The position numbers and the translations under genes were made by a program. Positions 25,130-32,246 of a stretch of 32,246 nucleotides of DNA are shown in pieces (position 1 is the stretch's first letter; every line of letters begins with the position of its first letter). Under the pieces are notes generated by a model. That model worked only from the letters and a program-made list of their open reading frames with translations, made no database searches and had not been told where the DNA came from. Source of the stretch: an uncultured Nitrosomonadales bacterium. GTDB taxonomy: Bacteria; Pseudomonadota; Gammaproteobacteria; Burkholderiales; Methylophilaceae. Location: assembly GCA_913048465.1 (NCBI GenBank), contig CAJWVO010000013.1, positions 1 through 32,246 on the forward strand, given 5' to 3'.

Positions 25130-25645
25130 ATGACCACCAAAAATAGCTATTCATACGATGAATTGATTGAGTGCGGCCAGGGTAAAATGTTTGGCCTTGG
25201 TAATGCTCAATTGCCTTTGCCCCCGATGTTAATGTTTGATCGCATTATTGAAATCAATGACAATCAAGGTGAATTTAACAAAGGTTTCATCCATGCTGAA
25301 ATGGACATTAATCCTGACCTTTGGTTCTTTAAATGTCATTTTGAAAACGATCCTGTGATGCCGGGGTGTCTTGGTTTAGATGCGATGTGGCAGTTAGTTG
25401 GTTTCTTTCTTGGCTGGAAAGGTGGAGAGGGAAAGGGAAGGGCATTGGGCAGTGGTGAGGTTAAATTTACTGGACAAGTCCTGCCAAACGCAAAAAAAAT
25501 TACATATTTAATCAATCTAAAACGTGTGATTATGAGAAAATTGGTGATGGGTATTGCAGATGCTAAAATGCAAGTCGATGGACGTGTAATTTATGAGGCA
25601 AATGATCTGAAAGTTGGTTTATTTAAGTCAACAGAAAATTTTTAA
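25130..25645 (+). CDS. fabA: 3-hydroxydecanoyl-ACP dehydratase/isomerase
   Basis: FabA dehydrates 3-hydroxydecanoyl-ACP and isomerises the trans-2 to the cis-3 product, the branch point to unsaturated fatty acids. The 171-aa protein keeps the hot-dog fold active site with His70 ([14 protein letters not shown]) and Asp84 (LGLDAMWQ), the same numbers as in E. coli. The start follows a region with no clear Shine-Dalgarno. It forms an operon with fabB, which starts 9 bases after its stop. Confidence 0.97.
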   Translation: MTTKNSYSYDELIECGQGKMFGLGNAQLPLPPMLMFDRIIEINDNQGEFNKGFIHAEMDINPDLWFFKCHFENDPVMPGCLGLDAMWQLVGFFLGWKGGEGKGRALGSGEVKFTGQVLPNAKKITYLINLKRVIMRKLVMGIADAKMQVDGRVIYEANDLKVGLFKSTENF

Positions 25646-25654
25646 GGAAATTAT

Positions 25655-26878
25655 TTGAGAAGAGTAGTTATTACCGGATTAGGGATTGTTTCAAGTTTAG
25701 GAAATAATCAGTCCGAAGTAAAAGATAGCCTTTATCATGGCAAGTCAGGGATTACCTTCCAGCCTGAATATGCAGAGAGAGGACTTCGCTCTCAGGTCGC
25801 TGGCTCAGTCAATATTAATTACGAAGAATTGATTGATCGTAAACTTCTCCGCTTTATGGCAAAAGGCCATGCCTATGCCTGGATTGCAATGCAGGAGGCA
25901 ATTGGAGACGCTAAACTTAGTGGTAATTTAGTATCTAATCCAATGACAGGCCTCATTGTTGGGGCGGGCGGGACATCAACCGAATCTATGCTACAAGGAA
26001 CAGAAACGCTTTCCGAAAAAGGAATTAGGCGAGTTGGCCCTTATATGGTAACTAAAACCATGTCTAATGGCGTGGCAGCCTGTTTAGCCACTGGCGCAAA
26101 GATCAAAGGAATCAATTATTCAATCAGCTCAGCTTGCTCCACCAGTGCACATTGTATTGGGAATGCAGTTGAACAAATTCAGCTCGGTAAACAAGATATT
26201 GTTTTTGCAGGGGGAGCGGAAGAAGAACATTGGACTATGAGCTATCTTTTTGATGCCATGGGTGCCATGTCATCAAAGTTTAATGACGCACCTGAAACCG
26301 CCTCAAGAACATATGATAAAGATAGAGACGGATTTGTAATTTCTGGAGGAGCAGGAATTTTAGTTTTAGAAGATTACGAACATGCGAAAAACAGAGGCGC
26401 AACTATTTATGCTGAGGTTACAGGCTACGGAGCTACATCAGATGGTCACGATATGGTTGCTCCAAGCGGAGAGGGTGCTGAGCGATCAATGATAATGGCA
26501 TTAGGAAATGTGGAGAAAGTTGACTACATCAATACGCATGGCACAAGCACACCGGTTGGTGATGTTGTTGAAATTAATGCAATAAAAAATATTTTTGCCT
26601 CAGGAAGATTTGGAGATATTCCTTTAATCGCCTCAACTAAATCATTATCTGGTCATGCCTTAGGAGCTGCTGGAGTTAATGAAGCTATTTATTCACTCAT
26701 TATGATGAAAAATGATTTTATTGCAGCTTCAGCAAATGTGAACAATATTGATGAAAATATTCAGGATGTACCGATTGTAACCAAGTTAATTGAAAATAAA
26801 CAAATTAACACGATTATGTCGAATAGCTTTGGATTTGGTGGTACTAATGCAACCCTTCTATTTTCCAAAATCAATTAA
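25655..26878 (+). CDS. fabB: 3-oxoacyl-ACP synthase I
   Basis: FabB elongates acyl-ACPs and is essential for unsaturated fatty acids together with FabA. The 407-aa product shows the Cys161 nucleophile in [12 protein letters not shown], His295 in [11 protein letters not shown], Lys329 and His334 in [14 protein letters not shown], and the C-terminal [11 protein letters not shown]. The start is TTG, with a good Shine-Dalgarno AAGGA 6 bases upstream, and gives the usual N-terminus [14 protein letters not shown]. The 3' end overlaps the convergent Mth938-type gene by 8 bases. Confidence 0.97.
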   Translation: MRRVVITGLGIVSSLGNNQSEVKDSLYHGKSGITFQPEYAERGLRSQVAGSVNINYEELIDRKLLRFMAKGHAYAWIAMQEAIGDAKLSGNLVSNPMTGLIVGAGGTSTESMLQGTETLSEKGIRRVGPYMVTKTMSNGVAACLATGAKIKGINYSISSACSTSAHCIGNAVEQIQLGKQDIVFAGGAEEEHWTMSYLFDAMGAMSSKFNDAPETASRTYDKDRDGFVISGGAGILVLEDYEHAKNRGATIYAEVTGYGATSDGHDMVAPSGEGAERSMIMALGNVEKVDYINTHGTSTPVGDVVEINAIKNIFASGRFGDIPLIASTKSLSGHALGAAGVNEAIYSLIMMKNDFIAASANVNNIDENIQDVPIVTKLIENKQINTIMSNSFGFGGTNATLLFSKIN

Positions 26879-27239
26879 GTGCCACAATTAAGGCAGCTTC
26901 TCTTAATTCTGACATGGTGATGTTGAAAGTTCGATAACCACTTTCAAGTTTCATAAACTCAATACCAATTTGCATAGAGATAATCTCTTTATATTGAGCG
27001 ATACGAGTAAATTCGATATTGTTTTTGGATGCAACGATTATTAGCTCGAGATTCCTCTCTTTATGAATTTCTTTTATTAATTGAGCCACATCTGGTGAGG
27101 ATAATTTCTCAATGCTTAACACCTCATTGGGTAAAACAATTATTGATTTGTTATACCTTTTATTATTAATTTTTAACCAATTTTCTTCGTAGGCACTGAT
27201 ATAATTAAGTTCTTTATCAGTCATTTCATGGAATTTCAT
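26871..27239 (-). CDS. Mth938-domain (DUF498) protein
   Basis: The 122-aa protein fits the Mth938/NDUFAF3 domain family: an N-terminal strand region with [22 protein letters not shown] in the centre, and the characteristic end [30 protein letters not shown], where the family usually reads GIGVEVMDTxAACRTYNxLxxEGRRVAAAL. The biochemical role of bacterial members is not established. The human relative NDUFAF3 helps assemble respiratory complex I. It is a single minus-strand gene between fabB and alaA and shares a short divergent gap (48 bases) with alaA. Confidence 0.8.
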   Translation of the reverse strand: MKFHEMTDKELNYISAYEENWLKINNKRYNKSIIVLPNEVLSIEKLSSPDVAQLIKEIHKERNLELIIVASKNNIEFTRIAQYKEIISMQIGIEFMKLESGYRTFNITMSELREAALIVALN

Positions 27240-27287
27240 AATCTGATAATTTGTTGATAATTTTATTAATTATATAGTTATTTAAAA

Positions 27288-28505
27288 GTGAAAAAAATTC
27301 AAAAATCTAATAAGCTGGATGATGTTTGTTACGACATTCGTGGACCTGTTTTAGGTCATGCAAAGCAAATGGAGGAAGCAGGCCATAAGGTGATAAAAAT
27401 GAACATTGGCAATCCAGCTGCTTTTGGATTTGAGGCGCCTGATGAAATTACACAAGATGTAATCAGAAACATGTCGCAAGCTTCTGGCTATACTGAAAGC
27501 CATGGTTTTTTTGCTCCAAGAAAATCAATCATGCATTATGCGCAAGAAAAACAAATAAATGATGTCGATGTTGATGACATTATCATCGGCAATGGCGTTT
27601 CAGAATTAATTGTTATGGCCATGCAAGGCCTAATCAATAATGGAGATGAGGTGTTGATCCCGATGCCAGATTATCCACTTTGGACTGCTGCAGTCAGGCT
27701 AGCCGGTGGAAAACCAGTTCACTATGTATGTGACGAAAAACAAAAATGGTATCCAGATTTAATTGACATTAAATCTAAAGTAACATCCAAGACAAAAGCA
27801 ATAGTGGTCATTAACCCAAATAATCCAACTGGTTCTTTATACCCGGATGAAATTTTGATGGGTATTATTCAAATTGCCAGAGAAAATAAACTGATTGTTA
27901 TGGCAGATGAGATTTACGATAAGGTTCTTTATGACGGAAATAAGCACACCTCAATCGCATCATTGGCTGATGATATTGTTTTTTTAACCTTCAATGGCCT
28001 GTCTAAAAATTACAGAGCCTGCGGTTATCGAGCTGGCTGGCTGATTTTGTCTGGCGATAAAAAAAATGCATCAGATTATTTAGAGGGATTAAATATGCTT
28101 GCATCAATGAGACTGTGCTCCAATGTGCCAGGTCAATTGGCAATTCAAACTGCTCTAGGCGGCTATCAAAGCATTGACGATCTTGTTGCGCCTGGTGGAA
28201 GGTTAACTAGACAAAGAGATTTAGCCTATGATTTAGTGTCACAAATTCCTGGGGTAAGTTGTGTGAAGCCCGATGCAGCGATGTATTTGTTTCCTAGACT
28301 GGATCCAAAAAAATACAAAATTGATAATGACCAAGAACTTATTTTAAAGATTCTTATTGATACAAAAGTACTCTTGGTCCAGGGAAGTGGTTTTAATTGG
28401 TGTGATAATAATCACTTTAGAGTTGTCTTTTTACCTGATGAAGATAATTTAAAAGTGGCGTTTACAAGATTAAATGAATTTTTTACAGGAATTGTTAAAC
28501 AATGA
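27288..28505 (+). CDS. alaA: Glutamate-pyruvate aminotransferase AlaA
   Basis: This PLP-dependent class I/II aminotransferase makes alanine from pyruvate and glutamate. The 405 residues match AlaA closely from end to end: SNKLDDVCYDIRGPVL, IGNPAAFGFEAPDEI, GNGVSELIVMAMQ, INPNNPTGSLY, the PLP lysine in FNGLSKNYRACGYRAGW, and LASMRLCSNVPGQLAIQTALGGYQS. Length equals that of the E. coli enzyme. The start is GTG. It leads the operon alaA-hom-thrC-thyA-folA. The position before hom is typical of betaproteobacteria, and amino-group supply to the aspartate family may explain it. Confidence 0.94.
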   Translation: MKKIQKSNKLDDVCYDIRGPVLGHAKQMEEAGHKVIKMNIGNPAAFGFEAPDEITQDVIRNMSQASGYTESHGFFAPRKSIMHYAQEKQINDVDVDDIIIGNGVSELIVMAMQGLINNGDEVLIPMPDYPLWTAAVRLAGGKPVHYVCDEKQKWYPDLIDIKSKVTSKTKAIVVINPNNPTGSLYPDEILMGIIQIARENKLIVMADEIYDKVLYDGNKHTSIASLADDIVFLTFNGLSKNYRACGYRAGWLILSGDKKNASDYLEGLNMLASMRLCSNVPGQLAIQTALGGYQSIDDLVAPGGRLTRQRDLAYDLVSQIPGVSCVKPDAAMYLFPRLDPKKYKIDNDQELILKILIDTKVLLVQGSGFNWCDNNHFRVVFLPDEDNLKVAFTRLNEFFTGIVKQ

Positions 28506-29812
28506 GTAAGTTTAAAATAGGAATTTTGGGTTTTGGAACGGTTGGCTCCGGAGTCTTTAATGTATTGCGCGAAAATCATGATGAAATTCTTGCCAAGACA
28601 GGAATAGATTTTGAAATTGTATCTATACTGGACCTAGATCATGAAAAAATTATCAGCGTTGCTGGCGATGAAAAACTGATCGCAAAAGATATTGATGATT
28701 TAATCGATATGTCCGACGTGGTTCTTGAATTAATTGGTGGGACTAGAATTGCTTTTGATTTTGCTAAAAAGGCTTTAAACGAAAAGAAACATTTAGTTAC
28801 AGCCAACAAAGCATTAATTGCACTGCATGGGACTGAGCTGTTTAATTTAGCTAAAGAAAATAATGTTTCAATCTTGTATGAAGCCTCAGTCGCTGGTGGT
28901 ATTCCAATTATTAAAGCATTACGTGAAGGTGTGGTTTCAAATAAAGTTGAATGGGTGGCTGGTATTTTGAATGGAACTACTAATTACATTCTTACTGAAA
29001 TGAAAAATAATGGGTTGTCATTTGAAACAGCCCTGTCTCAAGCACAATCATTAGGTTATGCTGAGGCGGACCCAACTTTTGACATTGAGGGAATTGATGC
29101 AGCTCATAAGATAACAATTATCGCTTCAATTGCTTTTGGAGTTTCATTAAACTTTAACGACGTATTTGTTGAAGGCATAAGTAATCTTCAATTAAAAGAT
29201 GTGGCATATGCGGAGGAACTAGGCTATAGAATAAAGTTGATAGGCCTAGCCAAGAAAGTAAATCAAGATATTGAAGTGAGAGTGCATCCGACATTGATTT
29301 CTGAAACACAACTCGTTGCAAATGTAGACGGCCCGATGAATGCGGTCTTAGTAATGGGAAATATGTTAGGCCCGACCCTTTATTTCGGTGCAGGAGCAGG
29401 ATCTGATCCAACAGCCAGTGCAGTATTATCTGATGTGATTGATTTAGCACGCTCAATTTCTAATGGGAATAAAGTTTTTCATATCCCATCCTTCGGTTAT
29501 GAAGACTCAAGCCTATCTTCATTAAAATTTAAAAAAATAAATGAAATAAGTTCCGGTTACTACATGAGAGCTAATTTTGTGGATGCAGCTGGAGTGCTCG
29601 CAAAAATAACATCATTATTTGCTGATAAAAAAATCTCAATCGATGAAATGCATCAAAAAATGCTGAAAAAAAATCAGACAGAAAATGATGTCATTATTGT
29701 TGTCAAGAATGCTCAAGAAAAAGAAATTAATAACATTATTAATGACATACAAAAAATGAAATCGAATGTTGGAAATGTAGTGAAAATTAGACTTGAAGAG
29801 TTAGCAAAATGA
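28502..29812 (+). CDS. hom: Homoserine dehydrogenase
   Basis: The enzyme reduces aspartate semialdehyde to homoserine, on the path to threonine and methionine. The 436 residues begin with the Rossmann motif GILGFGTVGSGV, then have the catalytic core VTANKALIALHG, YEASVAGGIPIIKALREG and GILNGTTNYILTEM...AEADPTFDIEGIDAAHK. A C-terminal ACT regulatory domain (about 350-436, MRANFVDAAGVLAKITSLFADKKISI) probably mediates threonine feedback. It is monofunctional, with no aspartokinase part. ATGA overlaps link it to alaA before and thrC after. Confidence 0.97.
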   Translation: MSKFKIGILGFGTVGSGVFNVLRENHDEILAKTGIDFEIVSILDLDHEKIISVAGDEKLIAKDIDDLIDMSDVVLELIGGTRIAFDFAKKALNEKKHLVTANKALIALHGTELFNLAKENNVSILYEASVAGGIPIIKALREGVVSNKVEWVAGILNGTTNYILTEMKNNGLSFETALSQAQSLGYAEADPTFDIEGIDAAHKITIIASIAFGVSLNFNDVFVEGISNLQLKDVAYAEELGYRIKLIGLAKKVNQDIEVRVHPTLISETQLVANVDGPMNAVLVMGNMLGPTLYFGAGAGSDPTASAVLSDVIDLARSISNGNKVFHIPSFGYEDSSLSSLKFKKINEISSGYYMRANFVDAAGVLAKITSLFADKKISIDEMHQKMLKKNQTENDVIIVVKNAQEKEINNIINDIQKMKSNVGNVVKIRLEELAK

Positions 29813-31248
29813 AGTACATCTCAACACGTGGCCAAGCACCAAAAATAAACTTTAGTGATACATTAATTACCGGCTTAGCTTCAGATGGAGGATTATATTT
29901 ACCAGAAAATTATCCTCAGCTAGCGACAGAGAGTCTTGAGGAGTTGCGAGATCTGTCATATCCCGATTTAGCTTTTGCTATCATGAAATTATTTATTGAT
30001 GAGGATGATATTCCTCATGATGATCTAAGAGTCATCATCAATAAAACATATACTAAAGAAAAATTTTCCTACACCCGTGAATGTCAGGATGCAAAAGATA
30101 TCACTCCACTTACAAAAGTCGATAATCATTTATATCTTCTTTCATTATCTAATGGTCCAACCTTGGCTTTTAAAGATATTGCAATGCAATTTCTTGGAAA
30201 TATTTTTGAATATCTTTTAGATAAAAAAAATAAGACTTTAAATATACTGGGAGCAACTTCTGGGGACACAGGATCAGCTGCAGAATATGCCATGATTGGA
30301 AAAAAGGGTGTTAACGTATTTATGCTATCCCCTCGAGGCAAAATGAGTCCATTTCAGACAGCCCAAATGTATAGCTTGCAAGATAACAATATTTTTAATA
30401 TTTCCATTGATGGTTTTTTTGATGATTGTCAGGATATTGTTAAAGGAGTATCCAATGACCTTAAATTTAAAGACAAGAATCAAATTGGCGCAGTAAACTC
30501 AATCAACTGGGGAAGAATCATTGCTCAGGTAGTATATTATTTTAAGGGGTATTTTTCCTCAACAAATTCATCTGATGAATTGATTGATGTCACAGTCCCA
30601 TCAGGAAACTTCGGCAATATCTGTGCTGGGCATATATCTAGAATGATGGGATTACCGATAAGAAAACTTGTTGTGGCAACTAATGAAAATGATGTTCTTG
30701 ATGAGTTTTTTAAAACAGGTACTTATAAACCACGAGCATCGGATGACACCTACCATACATCGAGTCCTTCAATGGATATTTCTAAGGCATCAAACTTTGA
30801 AAGATTTGTATTTGATCTAATTGACCGAGATCCTGGAAATTTAAGATCTCTATGGAAAAAAATTGATCAGGGTGAGAGTTTTGATTTATCAAACACGGGC
30901 TATTTTGGAAAAGTATCCAATTATGGCTTTACTTCTTCATCTAGTTCTCACCAAAATCGTTTACACTTTATTAAGCTATTGCACGAAAAATATAATTTAA
31001 TTATCGACACACATACTGCAGATGGATTTAAGGCAGCTTTTGATCATTTTGATCAGTCCGAAGAAGTTTCGATGGTTGTTCTGGAAACTGCTTTACCAAC
31101 AAAATTTGAGGAGACGGTTATGGAGGCAATTAAGTTGAAGCCACCTAGACCCGATGGTTTGTCCAATATTGAACAGTTACCACAAAAATCCTTTGAGATT
31201 GAAAACGACATTAACCAAGTAAAACAATTCATTGAGAGTCATTCTTAA
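29809..31248 (+). CDS. thrC: Threonine synthase
   Basis: Threonine synthase converts O-phosphohomoserine to threonine with PLP. The 479-aa sequence is of the longer class also found in fungi and many proteobacteria: MKYISTRGQAPKINFSDTLI, ASDGGLYLPENYP, the PLP lysine Lys122 in GPTLAFKDIAMQFLG, LGATSGDTGSAAEYA, AVNSINWGRIIAQVVYY and VPSGNFGNICAGH. Its start overlaps the hom stop (ATGA). The stop is followed by thyA after 3 bases. Together with hom it completes threonine synthesis from aspartate semialdehyde except for homoserine kinase, which is not in the window. Confidence 0.97.
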   Translation: MKYISTRGQAPKINFSDTLITGLASDGGLYLPENYPQLATESLEELRDLSYPDLAFAIMKLFIDEDDIPHDDLRVIINKTYTKEKFSYTRECQDAKDITPLTKVDNHLYLLSLSNGPTLAFKDIAMQFLGNIFEYLLDKKNKTLNILGATSGDTGSAAEYAMIGKKGVNVFMLSPRGKMSPFQTAQMYSLQDNNIFNISIDGFFDDCQDIVKGVSNDLKFKDKNQIGAVNSINWGRIIAQVVYYFKGYFSSTNSSDELIDVTVPSGNFGNICAGHISRMMGLPIRKLVVATNENDVLDEFFKTGTYKPRASDDTYHTSSPSMDISKASNFERFVFDLIDRDPGNLRSLWKKIDQGESFDLSNTGYFGKVSNYGFTSSSSSHQNRLHFIKLLHEKYNLIIDTHTADGFKAAFDHFDQSEEVSMVVLETALPTKFEETVMEAIKLKPPRPDGLSNIEQLPQKSFEIENDINQVKQFIESHS

Positions 31249-31251
31249 TTT

Positions 31252-32246
<995 letters not shown>

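Noticed and set aside
29154-29456. Minus-strand frame of 100 codons within hom
   Set aside because: It is antisense to conserved homoserine dehydrogenase sequence and has no domain or start signal.

Overview
The window looks like a piece of a small, AT-rich, gene-dense chromosome from a methylotrophic betaproteobacterium of the family Methylophilaceae. The streamlined planktonic lineages (OM43 clade, 'Candidatus Methylopumilus') are the closest fit. The reasons are a complete mxaRSACKL accessory set for methanol dehydrogenase, two tiny genes for the PQQ precursor peptide PqqA, a SoxYZ-like carrier of the quinoprotein-associated type, the betaproteobacterial order pyrG-kdsA-eno-ftsB, low GC, and many start/stop overlaps. 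The placement is inferred from gene content; no phylogeny was run.

Layout. 1-320: the 3' end of a 23S rRNA gene, a 5S rRNA gene and a terminator. 333-3881: glnS on the minus strand, then birA and an RluF-type pseudouridine synthase on the plus strand. 3892-4570: a two-gene minus-strand unit made of a BigR/SqrR-like ArsR repressor and a DUF442 (Blh-type) sulfur/phosphatase-fold protein that has no ATG, GTG or TTG start. 4571-4885: a 315-base stretch with no convincing gene but with operator-like palindromes, a hairpin and several tiny reading frames. 4886-7834: an island of small exported proteins (a 103-aa protein, the SoxYZ-like carrier, a Sel1-repeat protein, a 64-aa acidic peptide and an adhesin-E-like protein) around a tandem pair of 23-codon pqqA genes at 7092 and 7290. 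7844-9412: phosphomannomutase/phosphoglucomutase and iscX on the minus strand.

9514-14755 is a tightly packed operon glyA-nrdR-ribD-tatD-mtnA-class II aldolase. It joins C1/serine metabolism, ribonucleotide reductase control, riboflavin synthesis and salvage of methylthioribose-type by-products. 14844-18878 is pyrG-kdsA-eno-ftsB. Facing it, 25032 down to 18875 is mxaR-S-A-C-K-L-ygfZ. The mxa genes mature periplasmic PQQ methanol dehydrogenase, and ygfZ is coupled to the end of the unit. A short divergent promoter region carrying an 11-bp inverted repeat separates mxaR from fabA-fabB. 26871-27239 is an Mth938-fold protein. 27288 to the window end is alaA-hom-thrC-thyA-folA, with folA cut by the window edge.

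How the genes fit together. Three loci (SoxYZ-like carrier, pqqA pair, mxaRSACKL) point to periplasmic oxidation of methanol by a PQQ enzyme, but neither the dehydrogenase genes (mxaF/xoxF) nor pqqBCDE are in the window. The parts most worth a second look are the pqqA duplication with its leader hairpin, decayed first terminator and 32-codon Cys/Trp-containing frame, the acidic exported peptide just upstream, and the DUF442 gene with a non-canonical start. I saw no CRISPR array, insertion sequence, prophage or tRNA gene.
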